A stretch of DNA of 64,000 bases, taken from positions 8,680,001 to 8,744,000 of the forward strand of contig NZ_CP084058.1 in the NCBI RefSeq assembly GCF_020215645.1. The letters are read 5' to 3'. Positions 33,396-42,083 of this stretch are shown one piece after another. Each line of letters opens with the position of its first letter. Within the stretch, counting starts at the first letter, position 1. Made by a program: the position numbers and the translations under genes. Source of the stretch: Nonomuraea gerenzanensis (GTDB taxonomy: Bacteria > Actinomycetota > Actinomycetes > Streptosporangiales > Streptosporangiaceae). Under the pieces are notes generated by a model, which worked only from the letters and a program-made list of their open reading frames with translations, did not search any database and had not been told where the DNA came from.

Positions 33396-34712
33396 ATGCG
33401 CGGGTGGGGGGCGATGGTGCGTGACCTGGCGGTGCGCACGCCGGACAGTCGCGAGCGCGACGTCGACATGTGGCGCGCGCTGGCCATCTGCCTGGTGGTG
33501 CTCGGGCACTGGTTCGTCGTCGCCGTGACCTACCGGGACGGCGAGCTGTCCGGGTACAACGCGCTGGACGTTCTCACCTGGATCGATCCGGTCACCTGGT
33601 TGTTCCAGGTGATGCCGATCTTCTTCCTGGTCGGCGGCTTCGCCGGCGGCGCCTCGATGGCCTCGCACCGCGCTTCCGGAGGTGACGGCATCGGCTGGGT
33701 GCTGAGGCGAACCGACCGGCTGCTTCGGCCCACAACTGCGCTGTTCCTGGTGCTGCCGCTGGTGTCGGTGGCCGCGGTCGCAGCCGGGATGAACGCCGAG
33801 CTGGTCGGTCACGCAGCGTGGCTGGCCTCCATCCCGCTGTGGTTCCTGCTGGCCTACCTCGTCCTGGTGGTGTTCACGCCGTGGCTGCACAGGCTGCACC
33901 GCCGCGCGGGGCTCGCCGTCCCTGCGGTGATGGTGGTCATCGTCGCGGTCGCCGACCTGCTGCGGCGGGGCCTGCACGTGCCGGTCGTCGGTCTGAGCAC
34001 CTACGTGTTCGCCTGGCTGGCGATCTACCAGCTCGGGTTCTGCTGGCGGGACGGGCTCCTGCGGCTGAGCCCTGGACGGGCGCTCGCGGTCGCGGCCGGC
34101 GGTCTGGCCGCCCTGATCGGGCTGACGGTGCTGGGCCCCTATCCGGTCGGCATGGTCGGCTACAACACGACGCCGCCGAGCCTGGCTCTGATGGCGCTCG
34201 CCGTCACGCAGATCGGATTGGTGCTCGCCCTTCAGCCCGCGGCCAACCGATGGCTGCGCCGGATCGGCCCGTGGAGCGCGGTCGTCGCGACCAACGCGGT
34301 CATCCTGACCGTGTTTCTCTGGCACATGGCAGCGGCGGCGATCGCGGCCGCCGTGCTGTTCCCGACCGGTCTCATGCCGCAGCCCCCGCTGCGTTCCACG
34401 GCGTGGTTGCTGTGGCGAGTGCCATGGCTGGTGTCCTGCGCCGTGGTCCTGGCCGTTCTGGTCGCGCTCTTCGCACGCATCGAACTGCGCAGGTCGACGG
34501 CGCGTTCCTCCGAGCGCGGCCTGTGGCGCGATGGCGCGACCGTGCTCGGATCGGCCGCCGTGCTGGCCGGGCTACTCGTCGTCGCCGTGTCCGGCCCCGG
34601 CTACCACGGGCCCACGGGTCTCCCATGGGCCGGGGTGCTCTCGTATCTGTGCGGTGCCGCTGTGCTGCGCGTGGCGCGAACCAGACCTGTCCGGTCGGCC
34701 GCCGGCCGCTGA
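33396..34712 (+). CDS. Acyltransferase-3 family membrane protein (first copy)
   Basis: A 438-residue multi-pass protein of the acyltransferase 3 family, which moves acyl groups onto sugars, antibiotics or wall polymers across the membrane. Family marks are ERDVDMWRALAICLVVLGHW near the start with the key histidine, FQVMPIFFLVGGFAGG and a late TVFLWHMAAAAI. About eleven membrane helices are predicted. ATG 33396 with GAGGGGG seven bases upstream is the start. A related copy lies at 37906-39051 in the same region. Confidence 0.85.
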   Translation: MRGWGAMVRDLAVRTPDSRERDVDMWRALAICLVVLGHWFVVAVTYRDGELSGYNALDVLTWIDPVTWLFQVMPIFFLVGGFAGGASMASHRASGGDGIGWVLRRTDRLLRPTTALFLVLPLVSVAAVAAGMNAELVGHAAWLASIPLWFLLAYLVLVVFTPWLHRLHRRAGLAVPAVMVVIVAVADLLRRGLHVPVVGLSTYVFAWLAIYQLGFCWRDGLLRLSPGRALAVAAGGLAALIGLTVLGPYPVGMVGYNTTPPSLALMALAVTQIGLVLALQPAANRWLRRIGPWSAVVATNAVILTVFLWHMAAAAIAAAVLFPTGLMPQPPLRSTAWLLWRVPWLVSCAVVLAVLVALFARIELRRSTARSSERGLWRDGATVLGSAAVLAGLLVVAVSGPGYHGPTGLPWAGVLSYLCGAAVLRVARTRPVRSAAGR

Positions 34713-34718
34713 ACGCCC

Positions 34719-35816
34719 TCACCAGCGCAGCATGGCAGCCACTCCGCCCGCCTCGGCGAGCTCCTCCGCCGCACCGGTCTCCAGCATGGTGACCTCGCCT
34801 CCATGCTCGAAGGTGAGCTCGATCATCTCCTCCTCCAGCTCCTCCGGGGCGACGCCCATGGGCTCGGCGTCCCGCGGGCCCGCCTCGTCGAGCAGGAGGT
34901 GCTCGACCCGGCCCTGGCGCAGGAGGGAGAGAATGTCGTCGAGGCCGACCGCGCCGTTGCCGCCCGACAGGGCCAGGTCCCGGGCGCGCACGGCCAGGGC
35001 GGCGTCGTGCCTGGCCCGCGCCTCGTCGAGAGCCGGGCGGACGAACTCCAGCACCTCCGACGGCGACAGGGCGTGATCGAGCACGGCGTCCATGGGGATG
35101 ATCTCCGGGCCGGCCGGCAGCGTCTCGCTCAGCACCGAGGTGTCGCGGGGGTCGCCCACCAGCAGCAGCGTCTCCCAGCCCAGCCGCTGGGCCTGGCCCG
35201 CCACGTGCGGGGCCGCCTCGCGCAGGTACTTGGTCAGGTGCTCCTCGATGCGCTGGTCGAAGCGGTCGGGGTGGATGCCGCGCCGGGAGAGGCTGGGCAG
35301 CGTCACCGGCCCCTTCTCGGGCGCGTCCGCGGTCGCCAGCTTGAAGCTGACCGGCTCCAGCTCGTCGGCCAGGCCGTATCGGCAGTCGAACAGCCGTACG
35401 CCGTCACGCCCCACCCTGGCGACCCCGGCGGGCCTGTCGGCCTGTACGGCGGCGACGAGCGGCAGCAGATAGGCGTGCTCCCTGAGGGTGGCGAGGTGAC
35501 CCACCGGGAGCTGAAGCCACTCGGTGCGTACCTCGTCGCCGGCCACCTGCGCGAACAGGGCACGCCCGAGACCCGGACCGGCCGGGTCGAGCAGTTCGTC
35601 GATCCGCGGCTCCAGCAGGTCGAGGCGGAGGCCCACGAGCCTCGCCCGCTCCTGGTCGGGGCCCGCGGCCAGCTCCTGGCGCAACGCGGCGATCTCGTTA
35701 CGCAGCCGGGCCCGCCCGGCCTGCGTGCCGGGCTCCATCGTGGTGTAGAGCGACAGCACACCGATCTCGTCGCCGAAGGCCGCCAGCTCGCGTAGATCTG
35801 TCTGGTCGAACACCAT
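34719..35816 (-). CDS. baeRF (VLRF1-like) release-factor-fold protein
   Basis: A 365-residue protein of the bacterial archaeo-eukaryotic release-factor group, resembling baeRF family 10. It has an N-terminal LSLYTTMEPGTQAGR segment, a central RNase-H-like release-factor domain (PAGVARVGRDGVRLFDCRYG, LGWETLLLVGDPRDTSVL), and a C-terminal L7Ae-like part (VGLDDILSLLRQGRVEHLLL). Such proteins are proposed to bind ribosomes and act in rescue or hibernation. A promoter (TTGACC and TAAAAT) and a hairpin lie upstream. The gene is convergent with the first acyltransferase, six bases apart. Confidence 0.85.
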   Translation of the reverse strand: MVFDQTDLRELAAFGDEIGVLSLYTTMEPGTQAGRARLRNEIAALRQELAAGPDQERARLVGLRLDLLEPRIDELLDPAGPGLGRALFAQVAGDEVRTEWLQLPVGHLATLREHAYLLPLVAAVQADRPAGVARVGRDGVRLFDCRYGLADELEPVSFKLATADAPEKGPVTLPSLSRRGIHPDRFDQRIEEHLTKYLREAAPHVAGQAQRLGWETLLLVGDPRDTSVLSETLPAGPEIIPMDAVLDHALSPSEVLEFVRPALDEARARHDAALAVRARDLALSGGNGAVGLDDILSLLRQGRVEHLLLDEAGPRDAEPMGVAPEELEEEMIELTFEHGGEVTMLETGAAEELAEAGGVAAMLRW

Positions 35817-35838
35817 GTCGCGCTCACCTCCATGGGCA

Positions 35839-35909
35839 GGGGCCCTTGCGTGGGCCCCAGCGGTGGGGGTGACTTCATTTTATCCGAGCCACCCATCGTC
35901 CCTGGTCAA
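35839..35909 (-). promoter_or_regulatory. baeRF promoter with leader hairpin; rest of the 300-base gap
   Basis: Reading on the minus strand, TTGACC (35909-35904) and TAAAAT (35882-35877) form a promoter with a long 21-base spacer. The leader then holds the hairpin GGGGCCC (35839-35845) with GGGCCCC (35852-35858), about 20 bases before the baeRF start. Between 35910 and 36118 I see no gene. That part should hold the promoter of the acyl-CoA ligase. Confidence 0.45.
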
Positions 35910-36118
35910 CGGCTTTCAGGGGGCCTCAGTCCCGCTTCGCCCGGCTGGCCGGCGAGGATCACGCTGATCGTCATGCACCGGGCCGCCCAGTCGTACAGCC
36001 TTCACGTTTGTGCTCACTGACCTGGGGAAACAACACCATCGGCTGCCCATCGCCGCCCTTCACGCGGCGCCCGGTGCCGCACTCCGCCCGGTTTCCTTTC
36101 CTCACAGGGAGATGGACG

Positions 36119-37909
36119 ATGCGTGTCCACACGAACCCGGCCCCGGTGACCGTTGCTCCGGACACCCAGCTCGCCGACGTGGTGTTCGCCGACGACCGCG
36201 CGAACGGCGACATCATTCTGTTCCAGCGCCGGACGGCCGGCGGCTGGCGCCCGGTGACGGCCAGGCAGTTCGCGGCCGACGTCCGCAGCCTGGCGGCAGG
36301 CTTCCTCGCCGCCGGGATCCAGCCAGGCGATCGGGTCGCGCTGCTGGCGGCCACCAGCTACGAGTGGACGCTGCTGGATTACGCCCTGTGGACGGTGGCG
36401 GCGCTGCCGGTCCCCATCTATGAGACCTCCTCTGCCGAGCAGGTCCGCTGGGTACTGGAGGACGCCGGCCCGGTCGCCGTGGTGGTCGAGCACGACTCGC
36501 ATCGCCGCCTGGTCGAGGACGTGGCCGAGGGCTTGTCCAGGCCGCCGCGGGTGTGGCAGATCGACGGCGGCGGGCTGGACCGGCTCCGCGAGGACGGGCG
36601 AGACGTGGACGACGCTCAGCTGCGGGAGCGCCGCCGGGCGGTGTCGGCCGACGACCTGGCGACGATCATCTACACCTCGGGCACCACCGGCCGTCCGAAG
36701 GGCTGCATGCTGAGTCATGGCAACCTGCTGCACGAGGCTCGCGTCGCGATCGACAGCCTGGAGCAGATCTTCGGCCGGCATGCCTCGACGCTGCTGTTCC
36801 TTCCTCTGGCGCACGTGTTCGCGCGGGTGATCCAGGTGGCCTGCGTGGAGCGGGGTGTGTGCCTGGCGCACAACGCCGACCGCGCCAGGCTGACCGAGGA
36901 CCTGGCCGCCCTGAGACCGTCGTTCCTGCTGGCGGTGCCCAGGGTTTTCGAGCGGGTCCACAACACTGCTCAGCAGCGGGCCCGGGCGCAGGGCAGGGGC
37001 AGGATCTTCGACTGGGCCGAGCGCACCGCCGTGGCCTACAGCCAGGCGCTGGACGACGGGCGGCCAGGCTGGCGCCTGCGCCTGGCACACCGTCTGGCCG
37101 ATCGGCTGGTGTACCGGCGGCTGCGGGCCGCGCTCGGCGGCCGGGTCCGCTACGCCATCTCCGGCGGAGCACCGCTGGGCACCCGGCTGGGCCACTTCTT
37201 CCGTGGGATCGGCATCACCGTGCTGGAAGGCTACGGGCTGACCGAGACCAGCGCCGCCGCGACCGTGAACCTGCCCCACGCGCTGAAGATCGGCACGGTG
37301 GGGCCGCCCCTGCCCGGGGTCGGCGTCCGGATCGCCGACGACGGCGAGATCCTCGTCAAGGGCCCGATCGTGTTCCAGGGCTACTGGCGCAACGAGCAGG
37401 TGACCAGGCAGAGCCTGACCGCTGACGGCTGGCTGCGCACCGGCGACGTCGGCGCCCTGGACGAGAACGGGTTCCTGACGATCTCGGGCCGCAAGAAGGA
37501 GATCATCGTCACCGCCGGCGGCAAGAACCTCGCCCCGGAGCCGCTGGAGGACCACCTGCGCACCCATCCGCTCATCAGCCAGGCGGTCGTCGTCGGTGAC
37601 CGGCGGCCGTACACCGCCGCGCTGATCACCCTGGACGCCGGCGCGCTGACGTCCTGGAAGCGGGCCAACGGCAAGCCCGAGCAGGCCGGCCCGGCCGACC
37701 TCCGCGACGACCCGGATCTGCTGGCCACGCTGCAGGCGGCCGTGGACGCGGCCAACACGAGCGTGAGCCGGGCCGAGTCGATCCGCCGGTTCCGCATCCT
37801 TCCGGGGGACCTGACCGAGCAGAACGGATATCTGACCCCGACCCTGAAGGTCAAGCGCGCCCTGATCCACAAGGACTTCGCGGCCGACATCGAGGAGCTG
37901 TACCGCTGA
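36119..37909 (+). CDS. Long-chain acyl-CoA synthetase (AMP-binding)
   Basis: A 596-residue ANL-family ligase that adenylates a fatty acid and forms its CoA thioester. The P-loop is IIYTSGTTGRPKG (about 182-194), and later come YAISGGAPLG, ITVLEGYGLTETSA, DGWLRTGDVG and RKKEIIVTAGGKNLAPEP, which are characteristic of FadD15-type long-chain enzymes. ATG 36119 with GGGAGA upstream is the start. It is followed directly by an acyltransferase-3 gene that may begin at its stop codon. Together they could make and transfer an activated acyl group. Confidence 0.9.
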   Translation: MRVHTNPAPVTVAPDTQLADVVFADDRANGDIILFQRRTAGGWRPVTARQFAADVRSLAAGFLAAGIQPGDRVALLAATSYEWTLLDYALWTVAALPVPIYETSSAEQVRWVLEDAGPVAVVVEHDSHRRLVEDVAEGLSRPPRVWQIDGGGLDRLREDGRDVDDAQLRERRRAVSADDLATIIYTSGTTGRPKGCMLSHGNLLHEARVAIDSLEQIFGRHASTLLFLPLAHVFARVIQVACVERGVCLAHNADRARLTEDLAALRPSFLLAVPRVFERVHNTAQQRARAQGRGRIFDWAERTAVAYSQALDDGRPGWRLRLAHRLADRLVYRRLRAALGGRVRYAISGGAPLGTRLGHFFRGIGITVLEGYGLTETSAAATVNLPHALKIGTVGPPLPGVGVRIADDGEILVKGPIVFQGYWRNEQVTRQSLTADGWLRTGDVGALDENGFLTISGRKKEIIVTAGGKNLAPEPLEDHLRTHPLISQAVVVGDRRPYTAALITLDAGALTSWKRANGKPEQAGPADLRDDPDLLATLQAAVDAANTSVSRAESIRRFRILPGDLTEQNGYLTPTLKVKRALIHKDFAADIEELYR

Positions 37910-39051
37910 GCGGCGGACGATCGGCACTCGACCGGCTGGTCTCAGCCACGCCGGAGTCCCGCGACCGCGTGGTTGACGCCGCCCGGGCGCTGTGCATCGT
38001 GGTCGTCACCCTCTGGCACTGGACCTTGTCCGTAACCCACCGCACCGCCGACGGCAGCCTGTCCATGCCCAACCCGATCCACGCCGTACCCGGCGGCTGG
38101 CTGGCCACCTGGGTGCTGCAGATCATGCCGGTGTTCTTCCTGGTCGGCGGGTACGCCAACCTGGTCGGCTGGCAGCGGGCTCAGGCGCGCGGGACCACCG
38201 CCGGCCGGTTCGTCCTGGACCGGCTGCGCCGGCTGCTCTGGCCGACAGCGGCCTGGGCCCTGATCTGGCTCGCCGGCGAGCTGGTCGCGGCTGCCCTGCC
38301 CGGCACGCACCGATGGATGTGGGAGTGGTTCCCCGGCTACCTGACGCCGCTGTGGTTCCTGGGCGTGTACGGCCTGCTGATCGCCGTGGTGCCGATCACC
38401 ACGAGCCTGCACGCCCGCTACGGAGCCTGGGTCCTGGTAGCGCTCGTGCTGCTGATCGCCCTCGGCAGCGTGGCGCACCGCGGCGCCGGCCTGGCCTGGG
38501 CAGGTTGGGTGACCGCCGCCCTCGTGTGGCTGTTCTGCCACCAGCTCGGCTACGCCTGGCGCGGCTGGGAGCTGGGGCACCGGCCGCTGGCGCAACGGCT
38601 GGCTGTCGCCGGGGCCGGGCTGATCGCGCTGGTCGGGCTGACGGCGGGAGCGGGCTACCCCGCCTCGATGGTGGCCACCGCCGGCGTCGAATCCAACATC
38701 TTCCCGACGAACGCCGCCATCGCCGCCCTGGCCGTCTTCCAGCTCGGGCTGCTGATCCTGGTCACCCCGGCCGCCGGGCGCCTGCTGCGCCGGCCGGCTG
38801 CCTGGAAGCCGGTGGTGGCACTCAACGTGGCCGCGTTGACCATCTTCCTCTGGCACATGACCGCTTACCTGGTGGTGCTGTGGGGCTATGAAGGGCTCGG
38901 CGGCACGCTGCCGGCCCGGCCGACCGCCGGCTGGTGGGCCCAGCGCTGGCTGTGGTTGCTGGCCCCGTCGGTCGTGATGGCCGTCCTGGTCGTCCTGTTC
39001 GTCCGAGTCGAGCTGGCCGCCCGCCGGCCCCGGAGACAGGCGCGTCGCTGA
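37906..39051 (+). CDS. Acyltransferase-3 family membrane protein (second copy)
   Basis: A paralogue of the acyltransferase at 33396, with LDRLVSATPESRDRVVDAAR matching that protein's N-terminus, FQ-like LQIMPVFFLVGGYANL, and late LTIFLWHMTAYLVV. About ten membrane helices. The homologous N-terminal residues lie upstream of GTG 37969, and no ATG, GTG or TTG precedes them. The only candidate is CTG 37906, which overlaps the ligase stop (CTGA) and has GAGGAG eight bases upstream. If GTG 37969 is used instead, the protein has 360 residues and lacks that segment. Confidence 0.8.
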   Translation: MSGGRSALDRLVSATPESRDRVVDAARALCIVVVTLWHWTLSVTHRTADGSLSMPNPIHAVPGGWLATWVLQIMPVFFLVGGYANLVGWQRAQARGTTAGRFVLDRLRRLLWPTAAWALIWLAGELVAAALPGTHRWMWEWFPGYLTPLWFLGVYGLLIAVVPITTSLHARYGAWVLVALVLLIALGSVAHRGAGLAWAGWVTAALVWLFCHQLGYAWRGWELGHRPLAQRLAVAGAGLIALVGLTAGAGYPASMVATAGVESNIFPTNAAIAALAVFQLGLLILVTPAAGRLLRRPAAWKPVVALNVAALTIFLWHMTAYLVVLWGYEGLGGTLPARPTAGWWAQRWLWLLAPSVVMAVLVVLFVRVELAARRPRRQARR

Positions 39052-39214
39052 TCTCGGGCACGAAGCCCTGGCGCCCCTCGTCCAGGCATGCGTCTGGCGG
39101 ACGATGTCCGTGAGGATTTGCACCGCACTTTACGCCCGGCGCGGCGTCCGCCCTTCAAGCGCGGGTAGGTCGTGATCAGATACGTACCGGACCGGGGGCA
39201 GAGGGAAATCAGGT

Positions 39215-40543
39215 GTGATGTCGCTGGTTGTCCGGGGAATCTTCTGGGTCGGGGTCTACCTGGCCGTGGCCGTCGCTCCCCTGGTGTTCGCGCTGCTCGG
39301 CGAGGCCCCGCCCGGGCGTGGGTTCCTCGTCGACTTCTCGGTGGCCCTCGGATTCGTCGGGCTGTCGATGATGGGGCTGCAATTCGCCCTCGTCGCGCGT
39401 TTCCGGTCAGTCGCCGCCCCCTTCGGCGAAGACGCGGTGGTGCAATTCCACCGGCAGATCGCCTACGTCGCGACTCTGTTCATCCTGGCTCACCCGGTGC
39501 TCCTGCTGATCCAGAACAGCAGCCTGATCGCCCTGTTCAACCCGGTCACGGCGCCCTGGCGGGCCCGCTTCGCGGTCGTCTCCACCCTGTGCGTGCTGAC
39601 TGTCATGGTCACCTCCGTCTGGCGGCGGCAGGTGCGCATGCGTTATGAGGTGTGGCAGGGCCTGCACATGCTGCTGTCCATCGCCTCCGTGCTGTTCGCA
39701 CTCGCGCACGTCGAGCTGGTCGGCTACTACGTCGACACGCCGTGGAAGCGGGTGCTGTGGGCGATCATGACGGCTGCGTTCGTCGGACTGATCGTGTGGG
39801 TACGCCTCGTCCGCCCGCTTCGCCGGCTTCGCCGGCCCTGGGAGGTCGAGGAGGTCACCGCCGAGCCGGGCGCCACCACGACGATCACCTTGCGCCCGGT
39901 CGGGCACGAAGGGTTCAGGTTCGAGCCCGGACAGTTCGCGTGGATCACGGTGGAACGCTCTCCCTTCGCCCTCACCCAGCACCCCTTCTCCTTCTCCTCC
40001 AGCGCGGAGGCCGACGGCAGGGTGCAGCTGAGCATCAAGGCGCTCGGCGACTTCACCACCAGCATGGCCGGACTGCGGCCCGGCACCCGCGCCTACCTGG
40101 ACGGCCCCCACGGCGTGTTCACCCCCGACCGCAACGAAGGGCCGGGCTTCGTGCTGATCGCCGGCGGAATCGGCATCACGCCCATGATGAGCATGCTGCG
40201 CACCTTCGCCGACCGGGGGGACCGGCGGCCGTGCCACCTGTTCTACGGCGTCACCACCCTCCAGGACGCGACCTTGCTGGAAGAGATCCGGCAGCTGGAA
40301 CGGCGGCTCAACCTCACCCTGGTGCCCGTCGTCCAGGACCCGCCCGCGGACTGGACAGGTGAACGAGGCCTCATCGACAAGGACCTGCTCACCCGGCGGC
40401 TCCCCGGGCTGCCCGACCGCCACCGGCGGATGCAGTACTTCATCTGCGGGCCGCCACCGATGCTCGATGCCATGGAGTCCGGCCTCGCCGAACTCGGCGT
40501 GCCGGTAGCGCACATCCACACCGAACGATTCGTCTTCGTCTGA
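39215..40543 (+). CDS. Ferric-reductase-like membrane flavoprotein
   Basis: A 442-residue electron-transfer protein. The N-terminal half has about six membrane helices with histidines spaced as heme ligands (QFHRQIAYVATLFILAHPVL, WQGLHMLLSIASVLFALAHV). The C-terminal half is a ferredoxin-reductase module: FAD-binding HPFSFSSS, pyridine-nucleotide-binding IAGGIGITPMMSML and a terminal FICGPPPMLDAM. It should move electrons from NAD(P)H through FAD and heme across the membrane to iron or oxygen. GTG 39215 or ATG 39218 may start it, with GAGGGA upstream. A 30-residue membrane peptide gene follows. Confidence 0.87.
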   Translation: MMSLVVRGIFWVGVYLAVAVAPLVFALLGEAPPGRGFLVDFSVALGFVGLSMMGLQFALVARFRSVAAPFGEDAVVQFHRQIAYVATLFILAHPVLLLIQNSSLIALFNPVTAPWRARFAVVSTLCVLTVMVTSVWRRQVRMRYEVWQGLHMLLSIASVLFALAHVELVGYYVDTPWKRVLWAIMTAAFVGLIVWVRLVRPLRRLRRPWEVEEVTAEPGATTTITLRPVGHEGFRFEPGQFAWITVERSPFALTQHPFSFSSSAEADGRVQLSIKALGDFTTSMAGLRPGTRAYLDGPHGVFTPDRNEGPGFVLIAGGIGITPMMSMLRTFADRGDRRPCHLFYGVTTLQDATLLEEIRQLERRLNLTLVPVVQDPPADWTGERGLIDKDLLTRRLPGLPDRHRRMQYFICGPPPMLDAMESGLAELGVPVAHIHTERFVFV

Positions 40544-40557
40544 TCGGGAGCACGCCG

Positions 40558-40650
40558 ATGCGTCACCTCTACACCACGCGCGCTGTCTTCCTCATCACCC
40601 TCCTGCTCGTCCTCGCCTCGGCGGCCTTCGCGGTGGTGACGAACGCATGA
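40558..40650 (+). CDS. 30-residue single-helix membrane peptide
   Basis: ATG 40558 is preceded by GGGAG at seven bases and the frame ends with TGA at 40650. The product has a short basic N-terminus (MRHLYTTRA), one strongly hydrophobic helix and a polar tail ending TNA. It begins only 15 bases after the flavoprotein stop, so the two should be cotranslated. A small subunit or stabiliser of the flavoprotein is a reasonable guess. A strong terminator follows. Confidence 0.6.
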   Translation: MRHLYTTRAVFLITLLLVLASAAFAVVTNA

Positions 40651-40712
40651 CCGTCCCGGGAGGGGGCCGGTGTGCTTGATCTCCATCCCCTCCTTCCGCG
40701 CGAAGCCCTTTT

Positions 40713-40740
40713 CGGGGCGGGCTCCCGACGGCCCGCCCCG
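40713..40740. terminator. Perfect 9-bp terminator hairpin
   Basis: CGGGGCGGG (40713-40721) pairs perfectly with CCCGCCCCG (40732-40740) around a ten-base loop. It ends the flavoprotein/peptide unit and the convergent livK operon. Confidence 0.7.
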
Positions 40741-40774
40741 GCGCTGGGCAACGGGTGGGTGGCAAGGGGCCGGC

Positions 40775-42061
40775 CTACAGCTTGGAGAAGCAGGGCCCGT
40801 CGAAGGTGTAGCCCTGCGCGGTAGGCCCGGTGAAGAAGTCCTTCACGATGGTCACCCCCGTCGTAGCCTTGTCATCCACCTTGTTGATCAGGGTCTGCCG
40901 GAACACCGCCGAAGCGTCCGCGAAGTTCCCCGCCTCCGCCGGCAGCATCCCCTCATAGTCCACCGTCTTCAGCGTCTTCACCGCCGCCAGCAGCCCGCTC
41001 CTGCTCACGTTCCCGCCGGCCACCATCGCGTCCAGCGCCGCCTTCATCGGGTACGCCCACGCCCACCCCGAGGTGTACCCGTCGTTGGGCGTGACGCCCG
41101 GCAGCGCGTCCCGCATCGCCTTGTGCCCGGGGGTGTCGGCGTCCCAGGGCTTGCCGGGGGCCGACTGCTCGTACAGGGCCTTGAGCGCGGGGGCGGCGGG
41201 GGACTGGAGCAGGGCGGGGTTCCACGTCGGGCCGGTGCCGATGAAGCGGCCCTTGTAGCCGGCGGCGGCCGACTGGCCGACGATGGTGGCGGCGTCCGCG
41301 GGGCCGGTGGTCAGGACGACCAGGTCGGGCTTGTTCTTGGTGATCTCGGTGATGGCGCGGCCCTGCTCGGTGGCGCCCGTCGGGGTCTCGACGTTGGTGA
41401 AGGTCAGGCCGCTGCGTTCGGCGGCGGCCTTGGCGCCGGCCGCGGCGTCCGCGCCGTAGTCGCCGGCCAGGTGGACGGCCATGACCGACTTCACCTTGTA
41501 CGTCTCCACCGCGTAGTCGACGGAGTTCATCGCCTCCACGCAGTAGTTGGACCCGGTCTCGATGATGACGTCCTCGAACTCCCAGGCCGAGGTCCACGAC
41601 GCGGGCGCCGAGACGATGTTGTTGGCCTTGAGGTCGCCGATGATCGCGGCGGTCGTGGGCGAGCCGAGGGTCTGGGCGAGGCCGAGCACCTCGTCCTTGA
41701 TCTCGTTGTAGACCTGCCGGTGCACCTCGGGGTTGTACTTGTTGTCCTTGACGTACTTGGTGACGTCCACCTCGTACTTGCCGCCGATGCCGCCCGCCTT
41801 GTTGACGCGGGCCCAGAAGGCCTTCTGGGCGTCGGTGATGGGGACGGCGAGCGCGGCGAAGGGGCCGGAGGTGAGGTCGGAGATCGTGCCGAGGTAGATG
41901 CAGCCCTTGTTGCTGTCCACCGCGGAGGGGCAGGGCTCGGTGGTGACACCCGGCGCCGCGACGGCGCCGCCCTGAGTGCCCTGGTCGTCCCCCCGGAAGA
42001 CGCCGCACGCGGACAGAAGGGCCGCTATGGCGACAACAGTGACTGCATAGCGACTCTTCAT
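40775..42061 (-). CDS. Branched-chain-amino-acid-type ABC substrate-binding lipoprotein
   Basis: A 428-residue periplasmic-binding-type protein with lipobox LLSAC (Cys19). It has the LivK/Peripla_BP_6 layout: YLGTISDLTSGPFAALAVP, KAFWARVNKAGGIGGKYEV, VYNEIKDEVLG and YKGRFIGTGPTW. It captures a small organic ligand outside the cell for the LivHM channel. It is the last gene of the operon. Because the operon carries an acyl-CoA ligase, the ligand is more likely a carboxylic acid than leucine. Confidence 0.88.
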   Translation of the reverse strand: MKSRYAVTVVAIAALLSACGVFRGDDQGTQGGAVAAPGVTTEPCPSAVDSNKGCIYLGTISDLTSGPFAALAVPITDAQKAFWARVNKAGGIGGKYEVDVTKYVKDNKYNPEVHRQVYNEIKDEVLGLAQTLGSPTTAAIIGDLKANNIVSAPASWTSAWEFEDVIIETGSNYCVEAMNSVDYAVETYKVKSVMAVHLAGDYGADAAAGAKAAAERSGLTFTNVETPTGATEQGRAITEITKNKPDLVVLTTGPADAATIVGQSAAAGYKGRFIGTGPTWNPALLQSPAAPALKALYEQSAPGKPWDADTPGHKAMRDALPGVTPNDGYTSGWAWAYPMKAALDAMVAGGNVSRSGLLAAVKTLKTVDYEGMLPAEAGNFADASAVFRQTLINKVDDKATTGVTIVKDFFTGPTAQGYTFDGPCFSKL

Positions 42062-42083
42062 GGAGAACCCCTCCTAGAGCGAG

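Noticed and set aside
39052..39214. Possible insertion-sequence remnant before the flavoprotein gene
   Set aside because: No inverted repeats, target duplication or transposase text were found. The gap most likely holds a promoter.
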